The notes below the pieces were generated by a model. It saw only the letters and a program-made list of their open reading frames with translations. It was not told the origin of the DNA and did not search any database. A program made the translations under genes and the position numbers. A DNA stretch of 64,000 nucleotides. Source: Kibdelosporangium aridum (GTDB taxonomy: Bacteria; Actinomycetota; Actinomycetes; Mycobacteriales; Pseudonocardiaceae). Shown in pieces: positions 42,884 to 52,015 of this stretch. The stretch covers positions 310,001-374,000 of the forward strand of contig NZ_FWXV01000008.1 of assembly GCF_900176515.1 (NCBI RefSeq), read 5' to 3'. The stretch's first letter is position 1, and each line of letters starts with the position of its first letter.

Positions 42884-43312
42884 TCAGTCTCCGGCGGCCG
42901 GGCGATCGGCGCGATCGCGGGCCAGCACGTCGAGGTAGTGCGGGTTGTACGTCACGCCGAGCACGTTTCCGAAGGGGTCGAGTACCGACGCAGTGACGAA
43001 CCCCGCCTCCCACACGGTTTTCGGCTCGTGCTCGGTGGCCCCCATGGCCGCGAGCCGCTCCAGTGCGGCGTCGATGTCGTCGACGTGCCAGTCCACGCCT
43101 ACGCCTGGTCGGTCGGCGGAGGCGGCGGCATAGCGGCGGTCAAGGATGCCGAGCTCGTGCTCGTAGTCACCCACCCGGAACTCGACGTAGGCCGGGTTCT
43201 CGGCGTCCGGGCGCAGGAAGTACGGCTCGATGCCGAGTAGTTCGGCGTACCACCTGGCAGCGGCTGGGACGTCGTCGGCGACGTAGCCGACACTGGCGAG
43301 TCCGCGCAACAT
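42884..43312 (-). CDS. VOC-superfamily (glyoxalase/dioxygenase fold) protein
   Basis: 142 residues with two beta-alpha-beta-beta-beta units typical of VOC proteins: RGLASVGYVADDVPAAARWYAELLG ... YVEFRVGDYEHELGILD and VGVDWHVDDIDAALERLAAMGATEH ... ASVLDPFGNVLGV. These proteins bind a metal or drug-like ligand; enzyme function varies from glyoxalase to antibiotic sequestration. The DPFGN near the end is the family fingerprint. Stands alone, divergent partners not apparent. Confidence 0.85.
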   Translation of the reverse strand: MLRGLASVGYVADDVPAAARWYAELLGIEPYFLRPDAENPAYVEFRVGDYEHELGILDRRYAAASADRPGVGVDWHVDDIDAALERLAAMGATEHEPKTVWEAGFVTASVLDPFGNVLGVTYNPHYLDVLARDRADRPAAGD

Positions 43313-43461
43313 CGGAATTCCTTTCCTCGGGACACCGTGACGAACCCACCCTACGAACGATTGAGGTCACTTCCTGTCCTTCATGCCTCGCCCGTGGGCG
43401 TCAAATTGGCGAGTACTCGAAGCTACGCAGCAACATGGACGCCGTGACCACGGGTTGATCG

Positions 43462-46400
43462 TCAGCCGCACGGTCGCTCGGCCGGTGCGCCCAGTTGAGC
43501 CAGCAGGGTGTGCTCGTCGTCGGTGAAGTCACGGTTGCTGTGGCGGCACAGCGTGTCCCGCCACAGCGTCGGGTTCCATTCCACTGAGCGGTCTTCCTCC
43601 CGGCCGAACATGGTCAACCGGTTGTTCTGCAGTTCCATGGCGAACGTCTGGTCCGGTCCGGTGAAGCCGGCCAGGAGCTTGCCGCTTTCGTGGTCCCAGA
43701 TCTGGGCTTCTCTGCGATCGGATGCGCCATGGACGGTGATCACGTGGCCGTTCGGGGTGAAGCCGAGCAGGCCGTCACCCTTTCCGACTGGGATCGGCCG
43801 GCTCCGCTTGCGCGCGTTGTCGACGTCCCAGAGTTGGATGTGGCCGTTGGGGGTGCGCACCGCGGCCACCGAGCCCTGGGGATCGAAGCGAACCGAGTCC
43901 AAGGCGCTGATCGCCTCGTCGAGCACGGCGGTGATCCGGTGCTCGTCGAGGTTCCACACTTCGACGGTGCCGTTGGGTTCGACAACGACCGCTTCGGCCG
44001 GATGGTGCGCACGCGGTTCCAACCTGGCCCCGTGGCCGGCGCGGCGAAGGGCGTCGCCGTCGGGTCGCACTTGCGTCGGCGTGCCGATCTGGGTGCGGTC
44101 GGTCAGGTTCCACCGGGTGATCATGCCCGCGTGCAGGACCGTGACCCGGTCGTTTTCCAGCATGCCGAGGGAGCTCGCCCATTGCTTTGCCTCGGCGTCA
44201 TCCTCGCTGGGCGGTCCGCCGAGCCCTGGCGGCACGGGGAGTTCGATGCGGGCCTCGACGGCCAGGGCAGGCATTGAGTAGACCACCAGCGTGTCACCGT
44301 GCACGGCGAGCAGCCGGTTGCCGTCGGGGCTGAACGTGACCGGTTGGCTGAGGCGGCTGCAACACATCGGGCTGCCGGTCACAGTGGCGGCGACGGTGGC
44401 CTGGGTCCTGAGGTCGATCAGCTTGATCGCCCCGGACGGTTCGAAGTTGACGCCGAGGTTTCGTCGCGGGTCGATCAGCGGGCTGGTGGTGGTCTTGCGA
44501 ACGCTGCCAGGGTCGAGCACCGCCGCGCGTTGGCGGTACAGCAGGTTCCCGTCCCCGACCAGTGCTACCGGAAGTCCGTCGGCGCCGGTGAACACGGCGA
44601 TCCTGTCGATCGTCTCGGACAGGTTCGGAGTGGTCAGCCCATAGGTGGCACCGGTGCGCAGGTCGGCGACCGTGAGTCGGCGGTTGGAGTCGGTGTCCAG
44701 GGTGCTGGATGCGACGAGCGCGTAGTTCGTGCTGGTGTCCAGTGTGAAGGAACGGCATGTCGGCACCGGGATGCTGCGCAGAAGCGCCCCCGTGGCGAGG
44801 TCGAGGACCCGGAAGGTGCCCTGCTCCTTCAGGGCCTCGTAGCGGATGTCGCAGTGGACCACCACCGCGCCGTTGAGCGCGACGTGACCAGTCGGGGAAA
44901 CCGGTTTGGGAACCGAACGCACCAACTGCCCGGTGGTGAGGTCGTAAACCCTCACGGCACCGTCGATCATGCCGAGCACCACCGTGTTCGGCGCGGCACC
45001 AAGGAACGCGCTCTGGGCGCCGCCGTCCGCACTACCTAGATTTCCGGCGGTGGGAACGGTTCTGCGATGCGCCAAGTCCCACAGCTCGAATTCCGGTTTC
45101 TGCCCGTCACGGCGGGTGCGCCGGATGAGCAATTGGGACTCATCCGAGGAGAACGCCAGCGACTTGACGACCCGGGTGGCTTCTGTGGTGTCACGCAGCA
45201 TGACTGCCGGGGTGCGGTGCTCGAGGTCCCACAGGACGACCGTGCCGACACCATTGGCATAGCCGAGCAGTTTTCCCGACGGGCTGAGCTGGAACGTCCC
45301 GCCGGGCAACTGATGCGGCGCAGGTCCTCGCAGCCCTTGTCGCGGGTCGTCGCCGCTCAGCCCGGCCCATTCGGTCGGCAGGCCGCCGTCGTTGACCATG
45401 ACGGCGGCCGAGCCGTCAGGACTGGTCATGATCCGGTCGAGGTTGTCCTGCCACAGGTTCTGGAATACCTTGTCGACCGGCTGCAGGCCGACGTACTGGG
45501 TGAACAGGGCACCGTAGGCCTCCGCGGTCGACGCTGTGTGCCATGCGGCCTGCGCGAGTTGCAGCGCCATGCGGGGATCGATGTCGCGGAACCGCATCGA
45601 GTCCTCAGCCAGTGCCCTGGAGTGCGCGAGCCGCAGTTGCTGCTGTGCCTCCTGGTTGGCCGCCGTGGCCCACACCGCGAGGCCGCTGGCCACCAATGCC
45701 AAGACCGAGATCACGGCGACCACCCCGCGCAGCACGCGCAGCCTGCGTCGCTCCCGGGTCCGGCTCGCCCGGATGTACTCCCGGTCGTCGCCGGACAGAT
45801 CGACGTCATCCGCGAGCCAGCCCTCAGCCCTGGCCAACGCCGCCCCACGGAGCAATCCGCCCGGGTCCCGGTTGTCGGCCAGCCACCGGGTCATGTCCGC
45901 GCGCAACTGTTCGCGCCACGAAAGGAAATCCCGCTCCTCGGCCAGCCAGCGGCCCAGCCGGGGCCACCGGTCCAGCAGCGCCTGGTGCGCCAGCTCGGCG
46001 ATCTCCGTGCCGTCGGCGCTCCTGCCGACCACGACCAGCCGGGCAGCGGACAGCGTGCCCAGCATCGGAAGCAGTTCAACGTCCACATCGGAGCGCCGAA
46101 GCGAGCGGCGGAGGAACCTGCCGTCCTCGTCGGGCCGGGCCATGCCCACCAGCAGCCTGCGTGCGGCGGCCTGCTCTGCGGTGGTCAGTCGCCGGTAGAG
46201 CCCTTCGGCGAACGCGGCCAGCGCCCCGGCCACGCCCTCCAGTTCGTCGTAGGCCTCATGGGTGAGCCTGCCCGCGTCGCGTTTGTCCCACAGCCGCGCC
46301 AATGCGAATTCCACCAGCGGCAGAGTGCCTGGTTCGGTGCCCGCGTCGTCGAGGATCCGCTCGACGAGCCCGGGCTCGAACACCACGCCGTCTCGGCTGA

Positions 46401-47949
46401 TCGCCTCGGTCAGCTGCGCGCGGGTCATGGGTGGCACGAACACCACGCCATCCGCCACCGCATCGGCAGTCCGGTCGGTGATCAGGTCGTCCAACGCGCT
46501 GGGGCGCAGGGTCACGGCCACGGCCAATGCAGGAGACCCGTCCCGATGCCGCTGTGCCACCCCGGCCAGGTCCACCAGCAGCTCGAACAGCTCGCGAGCC
46601 TCGTGCGGACGCTCGGCACTGGTCTCCTCGAACTGGTCGACGAAGACGAGCAGGCCACCCGGTCCAGCCTTCGCAAGCAACCGGTCGGCCAGCCAAGGCA
46701 GGGTCTGTGTGTGCGATGTGGACAACCGAGCCGCCAGCGACTCCGCCTCGGTCAGCAAAGCCTGCTCGCCCAGCTCCGGTTCCAGCACCGGCAGCAGCGC
46801 TCGCGCCAGCGACGTCAGCAGGGGCTCACCGGACAGCATGCGCAACACGGCGACATCCATCCCACGCGGCCGTACCGCCGGGATCAGTCCGGCGCGCACC
46901 AGCGAGGATTTGCCGCTACCGGAGGGCCCGGTCACGACCACGACCGGTCGCCTGCCGACGAGATCCGCCAACCGCTCGGTGATCGACTCCCGGCCCCGGA
47001 ACCATTTGGCGTGCTCCTCGTAGAACGGTTCCAATCCCCGGTACGGACACGTCTCGCCAACGTCGGGCCGGGTCGGCGGGGGTTGGGTGGTGTCGCCGCC
47101 GGTGGTGCCCTGGCGGCAGTACTGGATGACTTCGGTGGGTGTGGGCCGCTGGTTCGGGTCCTTGTCCAAACACGCCGTGGCGATGCCGCGCAGGGGTTCC
47201 GGGCAGCCATCGAGGTCGGGGTCCAGTTCGAGGATGCGGTAGGTGACAGCGTGGTCGTTGCCGCCGCCGAAGGCCAGCTGTCCGGTGACGGCGAAGTTGG
47301 CGAGTACGCCAAGGGCGAAGACGTCCGCGGCAGGGGTCAGGGTGTGGCCGAGGATGTGTTCGGGTGCCATGTACGCGGGTGTGCCCGGCCGGGCGTCGGT
47401 GCCGGTGATCGAGGTGAGGTCGGCGGCGCGGGCGATGCCGAAGTCGATGACTTTCGGGCCGTCGGGGGTGAGGATGACGTTGGAGGGCTTGAGGTCGCGG
47501 TGGACCACCTCGGCGCTGTGGATGGCCTGCAGCGCCTCGGCTATCTGCGCGATCAGTCCCAGTGCGGCGTCAACGGGTAAGGGCCCGTGTTCGGTGACCG
47601 CGTACTGCAGTGAGGGGCCGGGGACGTACGCGGTGGCCAGCCACGGCTCCGCTGCCTCGACGTCGGCGTCGACCACCGGCGCGGTGTAGAGCCCCTGGAC
47701 ACGTCTGGCCGAGGCCACCTCGTGCTCGAAGCGCCTGCGAAAGGACGGATCGGCGGCATATTCCTGATGCACCACCTTGATCGCCACCGCGCTACCGGCC
47801 GGTGTGTGTCCTAAGTAGACCCGTCCCATCCCGCCCGCACCGAGCACCGCCGCCAGGCGATAAGGCCCCACCGCGGCCGGATCGGCCGGTCCGAGCGGGT
47901 GATGTGGCGGTGGCGCGGTCGGCCAGCCTGCCTGGTGGCCCACGGACAT
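43462..47949 (-). CDS. Ser/Thr protein kinase - nSTAND NTPase - WD40 multidomain protein
   Basis: 1495 residues. Kinase domain 30-280: GAGGMGRVY, invariant Lys in AIKVV, HRDLKPSN (150-157), DFG (169-171), all catalytic residues present. Then CPYRGLEPF (301-309) opens an nSTAND1 NTPase with Walker A GPSGSGKS (341-348) and FVDQFEE as Walker B. A single membrane helix (about 767-790, VVAVISVLALVASGLAVWA) is followed by a ~700-residue outside or lumenal region with repeated WD40-like blades (for example GKLLGYANGVGTVVLWDLEH, GHIQLWDVDNARK). A switch that senses a signal and phosphorylates targets; ligand unknown. ATG follows a GAGG; it lies 151 bases downstream of the CHAP gene, from which a terminator hairpin separates it. 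Confidence 0.88.
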   Translation of the reverse strand: MSVGHQAGWPTAPPPHHPLGPADPAAVGPYRLAAVLGAGGMGRVYLGHTPAGSAVAIKVVHQEYAADPSFRRRFEHEVASARRVQGLYTAPVVDADVEAAEPWLATAYVPGPSLQYAVTEHGPLPVDAALGLIAQIAEALQAIHSAEVVHRDLKPSNVILTPDGPKVIDFGIARAADLTSITGTDARPGTPAYMAPEHILGHTLTPAADVFALGVLANFAVTGQLAFGGGNDHAVTYRILELDPDLDGCPEPLRGIATACLDKDPNQRPTPTEVIQYCRQGTTGGDTTQPPPTRPDVGETCPYRGLEPFYEEHAKWFRGRESITERLADLVGRRPVVVVTGPSGSGKSSLVRAGLIPAVRPRGMDVAVLRMLSGEPLLTSLARALLPVLEPELGEQALLTEAESLAARLSTSHTQTLPWLADRLLAKAGPGGLLVFVDQFEETSAERPHEARELFELLVDLAGVAQRHRDGSPALAVAVTLRPSALDDLITDRTADAVADGVVFVPPMTRAQLTEAISRDGVVFEPGLVERILDDAGTEPGTLPLVEFALARLWDKRDAGRLTHEAYDELEGVAGALAAFAEGLYRRLTTAEQAAARRLLVGMARPDEDGRFLRRSLRRSDVDVELLPMLGTLSAARLVVVGRSADGTEIAELAHQALLDRWPRLGRWLAEERDFLSWREQLRADMTRWLADNRDPGGLLRGAALARAEGWLADDVDLSGDDREYIRASRTRERRRLRVLRGVVAVISVLALVASGLAVWATAANQEAQQQLRLAHSRALAEDSMRFRDIDPRMALQLAQAAWHTASTAEAYGALFTQYVGLQPVDKVFQNLWQDNLDRIMTSPDGSAAVMVNDGGLPTEWAGLSGDDPRQGLRGPAPHQLPGGTFQLSPSGKLLGYANGVGTVVLWDLEHRTPAVMLRDTTEATRVVKSLAFSSDESQLLIRRTRRDGQKPEFELWDLAHRRTVPTAGNLGSADGGAQSAFLGAAPNTVVLGMIDGAVRVYDLTTGQLVRSVPKPVSPTGHVALNGAVVVHCDIRYEALKEQGTFRVLDLATGALLRSIPVPTCRSFTLDTSTNYALVASSTLDTDSNRRLTVADLRTGATYGLTTPNLSETIDRIAVFTGADGLPVALVGDGNLLYRQRAAVLDPGSVRKTTTSPLIDPRRNLGVNFEPSGAIKLIDLRTQATVAATVTGSPMCCSRLSQPVTFSPDGNRLLAVHGDTLVVYSMPALAVEARIELPVPPGLGGPPSEDDAEAKQWASSLGMLENDRVTVLHAGMITRWNLTDRTQIGTPTQVRPDGDALRRAGHGARLEPRAHHPAEAVVVEPNGTVEVWNLDEHRITAVLDEAISALDSVRFDPQGSVAAVRTPNGHIQLWDVDNARKRSRPIPVGKGDGLLGFTPNGHVITVHGASDRREAQIWDHESGKLLAGFTGPDQTFAMELQNNRLTMFGREEDRSVEWNPTLWRDTLCRHSNRDFTDDEHTLLAQLGAPAERPCG

Positions 47950-48051
47950 CCTGGTTGCCTCCCCATTGGATCAACCGACACCACGTTCGGTCCGGCCGAG
48001 CAGGCACAGCGTAGATAACCCCAGGGCATCACCGGTTACCGAGGTTGACCG

Positions 48052-48088
48052 GCGAAAGGCCACACCGGTGATCGGTGTGGCCTTTCGC
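48052..48088 (-). terminator. strong hairpin terminator of the CHAP gene
   Basis: A perfect 16-base-pair stem (48052-48067 with 48073-48088, GCGAAAGGCCACACCG and its complement) with a 5-base loop follows the CHAP stop by 12 bases on the minus strand. Confidence 0.8.
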
Positions 48089-48100
48089 GTCCGCGCGATG

Positions 48101-49288
48101 CTAGGAGTTTGGTCGCGATGGGGCGGCGCCGGGCCGGGTCTTGAGGTGACCCGGCATCTTGGTGTTCGTGGGTACCCGGATGTAACCGTTGATCGTCGGG
48201 TCGTCGCGCCGATACTGGCCACTGGCGACCTGGTTACCGGAATTGCCCTCGATTGTCTTGATGGTGCCGTCGAGGTTCACCTCGGTCACGATTCCGGTGT
48301 GATCGGACTCGTTGTTGCCGTTCGGCCAGTCGAACGTGACGATATCGCCTGGCTGGATTCCGGCGGTTCCGTCGCGCCACATTCCGTGCTTCTGCGCCCA
48401 CTTTTCACCGGCCGGCACGTATTGGAATCCGGTGTCGTGCTTGTCCCACATGTCCTGCTGCATGTCCGGTAGCGGGATCCCAGCCTGGGCGTACACCCAG
48501 GAGACAAACCTGGCGCACCAGTCGACAGTGGGGTCCTGCGACCCGTACCACCGGCCGTACTTGGTGCTTCCGTCCGGACCGTAGTTGGTACTCGGATTGC
48601 CCTCCTGCCAGGCGCGGAGTTCCTCCCTGGCCTTGTCGACGACCTTGTCGTTGTCCAGTGCCCGAATTCCGGCTCGAGGCTTGGGCTTCGCGGGTTTCGG
48701 CGCCGGCTGGACGACCAGGCAGCCTCCCGCGTCGCACCGGGTTTCCCGCTGCTGTACGGGCGGAGCAGCCTGGTTCGGCGGCTTCGGGCGTTGCCCGGTC
48801 AGCGACTTGAGCACGTTGCTCGCGCCGATGACGACTCCCGCCGGCGCCGGTTGTGGGCCGGTGCCGGGTGTGGACACCGGTGCGGTCTGACGGCTGATGC
48901 TCTTGCTGTCTTTGCTCTTGCTGTCCCTCTTGTCCCTGTTCTTGTTGTCGTTGTCCTTCGCACGGTCCTGCGACGACTGCCCAGCGGGCGTGCGCTTCTG
49001 CGGCGTTGCCTTGTGCGCGCCGCGGTCCACCGGCTTGTCCTTACGCTGCTTCGGCTTGGGTTTGGGTGCCGGTGCCGGCTTGCTCGGTGCTCCGCCGCCA
49101 GGGGTCGTCTTCTGCTTGGCCCTGGCATCGGTCTGCTTTTTCTTGGCCGAAACGCTCGACTGAGACGAGCCCTTTTGCGTCGACGCGGCAAGGGCTACGC
49201 CCGCCGGGGCCAGAAACGAAATACCAACAGCCAGCGCGGACGCGGAGAGCGCCGCCCGGATATATCGATTTTTAAGCCACCCATTCAT
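48101..49288 (-). CDS. secreted CHAP-domain amidase/endopeptidase-like protein
   Basis: 395 residues. A Sec signal (about 1-35, ALAA cleavage region) is followed by a ~190-residue disordered linker extremely rich in Lys, Pro, Ala and Gln, then a CHAP domain (about 225-385): WCARFVSWVYAQAG gives the catalytic Cys and DHTGIVTEV the His. CHAP enzymes cleave peptidoglycan peptides or cross-links. The Lys-Pro linker could span or bind the cell wall. A TTTTGGGAC-N2-GTCCCAAAA palindrome lies 86 bases before the ATG. It is followed by a strong hairpin. Confidence 0.85.
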   Translation of the reverse strand: MNGWLKNRYIRAALSASALAVGISFLAPAGVALAASTQKGSSQSSVSAKKKQTDARAKQKTTPGGGAPSKPAPAPKPKPKQRKDKPVDRGAHKATPQKRTPAGQSSQDRAKDNDNKNRDKRDSKSKDSKSISRQTAPVSTPGTGPQPAPAGVVIGASNVLKSLTGQRPKPPNQAAPPVQQRETRCDAGGCLVVQPAPKPAKPKPRAGIRALDNDKVVDKAREELRAWQEGNPSTNYGPDGSTKYGRWYGSQDPTVDWCARFVSWVYAQAGIPLPDMQQDMWDKHDTGFQYVPAGEKWAQKHGMWRDGTAGIQPGDIVTFDWPNGNNESDHTGIVTEVNLDGTIKTIEGNSGNQVASGQYRRDDPTINGYIRVPTNTKMPGHLKTRPGAAPSRPNS

Positions 49289-49373
49289 GTGGTCGGCTCC
49301 TTACCGAATGTCGTGGAACCAAAGTGTCGTGCTTGCCACTGACAAGCCGTTGATTCGCAACGTACAGACGCGA

Positions 49374-49393
49374 TTTTGGGACCTGTCCCAAAA
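49374..49393. promoter_or_regulatory. TTTTGGGAC-N2-GTCCCAAAA palindrome
   Basis: A perfect 9-base inverted repeat with a 2-base centre, between the end of the FHA-kinase gene and the start of the CHAP gene (86 bases upstream). A related copy (51612-51631) precedes the FHA gene. It may be a shared operator; a kinase-gene terminator is the alternative reading. Confidence 0.5.
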
Positions 49394-49399
49394 AGGACG

Positions 49400-50761
49400 T
49401 CAGCAGGAATGCGCGAGCAGCGCTTCGCGTAGCTCGTCGGCGGTGTGGAAGGCGCTTCCCGGGTTTTCGCGCAGTGCCTCGTCGATCACCTCGGCGACGG
49501 CCACCGGGATGGCCGGATCCCGCTGCCGGATCGGCACCGGCTCGGCCTGCAGGACAAGCCGCCAAGGATCCTTGCCACGCGGGAAATCCCGCGGGTACGC
49601 GCCGGTCAGCGCATGGTAGAGGCACGCGGCGAGTGCCCAGACGTCCACCGCGGGCGAGACGTTCCGGAAGTTGACCACTTGCTGACGGGGGACGTAGAAG
49701 GGCTTGCCCGCCGTCGCGCCGGTCCGGGTCAGGCCGCTGAGCCCGGCGTGGTCGAAAGCCTTGGCGAGGCCGAAATCGCCGACCTTGGCCACCAGCGAGC
49801 CGTCGGTCTTGCCCAGCAGAATGTTGTGGGGAGTCAGATCGCGGTGCACCACGCCCTCGCCGTGCGCGAATGCAACACCCGCCAGGGCCTGGCAGGCCAG
49901 CCGCACAGCCTCGGCGACGTCGAGCGGGCCACCCCTGCGCGCCAGGAGTTGGTCCAGGCTGCCGCCGGCGCAGTACTCGGTGGTGAAGTAGAACGTGCCG
50001 TCCGCGAAGCCGACGTCGTGCAGCGCGGCGATGTTGGGATGCCGCAGCGCCCGGCTGAGCTCCACCTCACGCAAGAACCGCGCGCGGGCGACCGGGCTTG
50101 CCGCGACCCTGGGCAGCATCACCTTCAACGCCACTTCCTGGCCGGTGTGTTCGTCGCGGGCGAGGTACACCGCACCCATCCCGCCGCGGCCGAGTTCGCG
50201 TAGCAGTGTGTACCCGGCGACGGGCGTGAGCTCGTGGTGTCCACTGTGCGCGAGTTCCACCAGACGCCTTGCCGCAGCACCCGGCTCGGCCTGGCAGTCG
50301 GCGCAGACGTACACGCCGGACCGGTCGCCGGGTTCACCGCGCACCTCCCCGTCGCATTTCGCGCACCGGGACAGTGACAGGGTGCGGTAACCGGCGGGAA
50401 GACGGATGTCCACCCGGAAAACCGTCTGGCCGAGCCGGATCTCGTCGCCGTCGGTCAGGTCGTGTTCCGGAAAGGACACCGTCGCGCCTTCCTCCGGTGT
50501 CTGGCGCGCCTCCCGCTGGCCGATTTTCTCCCCGTTGACGAACGTGCCGTTGAGGCTGCCGAGATCACGGACGCGCACATCGGGCGGGTTGATGTCCAGC
50601 AGACAGTGGTGCCGGGAAACGGTGCGATGGGATTCGTCGCTGGGCAGCCGAGGAACACAGTCGTCGGCGCGGCCGAGAATGCAGGTCGTCCGCTCGTCGA
50701 ACACGTACTCGGTGCGGTCGAGCTGTCCCTTGATGAGCCGTAACGTGACGGTGGCCGTCAT
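49400..50761 (-). CDS. FHA-zinc ribbon-Ser/Thr kinase with altered catalytic loop
   Basis: 453 residues. FHA domain (about 26-95; SRHH and SLNGTFVNG) for phospho-Thr binding, then a CxxC-x16-CxxC zinc ribbon (Cys133, 136, 153, 156), then a kinase domain (about 182-450) with GRGGMGAVY and DFG. The catalytic loop reads HRDLTPHN (306-313): the usual Lys two residues after the catalytic Asp is Thr310, so activity may be reduced or changed. No membrane helix. Its ATG follows the stop of the FHA gene by 5 bases, so the pair is an operon. Confidence 0.85.
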   Translation of the reverse strand: MTATVTLRLIKGQLDRTEYVFDERTTCILGRADDCVPRLPSDESHRTVSRHHCLLDINPPDVRVRDLGSLNGTFVNGEKIGQREARQTPEEGATVSFPEHDLTDGDEIRLGQTVFRVDIRLPAGYRTLSLSRCAKCDGEVRGEPGDRSGVYVCADCQAEPGAAARRLVELAHSGHHELTPVAGYTLLRELGRGGMGAVYLARDEHTGQEVALKVMLPRVAASPVARARFLREVELSRALRHPNIAALHDVGFADGTFYFTTEYCAGGSLDQLLARRGGPLDVAEAVRLACQALAGVAFAHGEGVVHRDLTPHNILLGKTDGSLVAKVGDFGLAKAFDHAGLSGLTRTGATAGKPFYVPRQQVVNFRNVSPAVDVWALAACLYHALTGAYPRDFPRGKDPWRLVLQAEPVPIRQRDPAIPVAVAEVIDEALRENPGSAFHTADELREALLAHSC

Positions 50762-50766
50762 CGGTT

Positions 50767-51564
50767 CTAATCCGGGTCCTCGCCGAGCAGGTGCAGATCC
50801 GACGGCATCAGCGTCGTGCTGCGCAGTAACGCCTGAATCAGGTTGTGGTTCAACGTGTTGCCCACCGGTTCGCCGACGCCGTCCTCACGCCGGATGCCGG
50901 GAATCGCATCGGGCCCCTCGGCCAGCCGCTCGCGCACCGCGCCGACAGTGTGCGCCGCGATTTTCGGAGTCCAATGCCTGCCGTCCGGCAACCGGTTGAG
51001 GTCGTCGGCCACCTGGTTCCACGACACCGGTTGCGGATAGCGCTCCTGACGCAGGTACCGCTGGGCGAGGGCGGTCAACACCAGCCGCTCCACCAGACTC
51101 AGGTCGTAGACGTCCGGTGCTTTCGTCCGGCTGTGGTGCTCGACGTCGGCGCCGGCGGTGCGGGAACCCACCACGTGCACCTCCAGCAGATGTGACCGGC
51201 GCTTCGACGAACCGATGAACATCGGGGTGTAGCCGGGTTCGATCAGCAGTTCGTTGCCGGACAACAGCATCGCCCCGTCCGGCAACTGGATCGGCAACTT
51301 GCCCTTGTTGCGGATCCACCACTCCCGGCCGTCACACACCAGCACACCGTGCAGCCGGCTGACATACGGATCGTTGATACCGATCGGCACGTGAACGTCT
51401 TCCTTGCCGCGACCGAAATGGAGCGTGAACTTCCGCGGCGGAACAGCGAACCCGCCGTCGACGGCCAGCGCGAAGATCGTGCCCGGCGGCGCAGGCGGAA
51501 CCCCGCTCGCCAGACTCCGGGTGGAACCCGGCAGGATCTGCGGCTTGAACTCCTGGCTCGCCAC
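50767..51564 (-). CDS. FHA-domain protein with C-terminal winged helix-like region
   Basis: 265 residues. The N-terminal third is an FHA domain (FGRGKEDVHVPI, SRLHGVLV, NKGKLPIQL) that binds phosphothreonine; the C-terminal half (VERLVLTALAQRYLRQERYPQPVSWNQVADDLN, then TPKIAAHTVGAVRERL) looks like a winged helix that could bind DNA or partner proteins. I start at the GTG at 51564, which has AAGGGAG six bases upstream, rather than at 51585. Upstream of the FHA-kinase by 5 bases; it may be the kinase's phosphorylated output. Confidence 0.8.
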   Translation of the reverse strand: MASQEFKPQILPGSTRSLASGVPPAPPGTIFALAVDGGFAVPPRKFTLHFGRGKEDVHVPIGINDPYVSRLHGVLVCDGREWWIRNKGKLPIQLPDGAMLLSGNELLIEPGYTPMFIGSSKRRSHLLEVHVVGSRTAGADVEHHSRTKAPDVYDLSLVERLVLTALAQRYLRQERYPQPVSWNQVADDLNRLPDGRHWTPKIAAHTVGAVRERLAEGPDAIPGIRREDGVGEPVGNTLNHNLIQALLRSTTLMPSDLHLLGEDPD

Positions 51565-51611
51565 TCCACACTCCCTTGCACTCACCGGACGACCGCACAG
51601 TAGCGGGAGCG

Positions 51612-51631
51612 TTTTGGGACTGGTCTCAATC
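51612..51631. promoter_or_regulatory. degenerate copy of the TTTTGGGAC palindrome
   Basis: TTTTGGGAC-TG-GTCTCAATC matches the perfect copy at 49374-49393 in the first arm and most of the second. It lies in the divergent gap 48 bases before the FHA gene start and 85 bases before the small membrane gene. Confidence 0.45.
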
Positions 51632-51715
51632 GCCGGTCCGGCCAGCTGTGGACTGCGGCTACCCCAGGCAGGAACCGCCCGGAATATCTTGACCGATTCC
51701 GGCTAACCAACACCC

Positions 51716-51964
51716 ATGAACAAAACGAGGAAGTACGAAACCCTGAAGTACCTCGACAACCGACTACCCTTCACCTGGAGGGGAGCCATCGCGGTGTTCG
51801 GGGCTGCCAGCTTGCTGTTCGTCGGTATCAGTTCCCTGGTGTCGGGCGACATGCACTCCGGGTGGTGGCTGCTGCTCTTCGGAGTGCTCGCCACGGCCAG
51901 CGCGATTTGGCTCTTCCGCAGCGCACGGGAACTTCGCCGCATGGAGAAAGGCAACCGGAGTTGA
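51716..51964 (+). CDS. small two-helix membrane protein
   Basis: 82 residues with two transmembrane segments (about 22-43 and 48-68), a basic N-terminus and a charged C-terminal tail (LFRSARELRRMEKGN). ATG start, no strong ribosome site visible. Divergent from the FHA operon. No homologous family recognised; a membrane anchor or subunit role is only a guess. Confidence 0.6.
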   Translation: MNKTRKYETLKYLDNRLPFTWRGAIAVFGAASLLFVGISSLVSGDMHSGWWLLLFGVLATASAIWLFRSARELRRMEKGNRS

Positions 51965-52015
51965 CGACCCTGTCTCCAGTTGCTATCCCCTTCCGCGGCC
52001 AGAGCATCGAGCGGA

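Noticed and set aside
45067..47580. 837-residue open frame on the plus strand opposite the kinase-nSTAND-WD40 gene
   Set aside because: Long antisense frames are expected in GC-rich DNA; no recognisable domain, no ribosome site, Arg/Pro/Gly-rich composition, and the minus strand has clear kinase and NTPase motifs.
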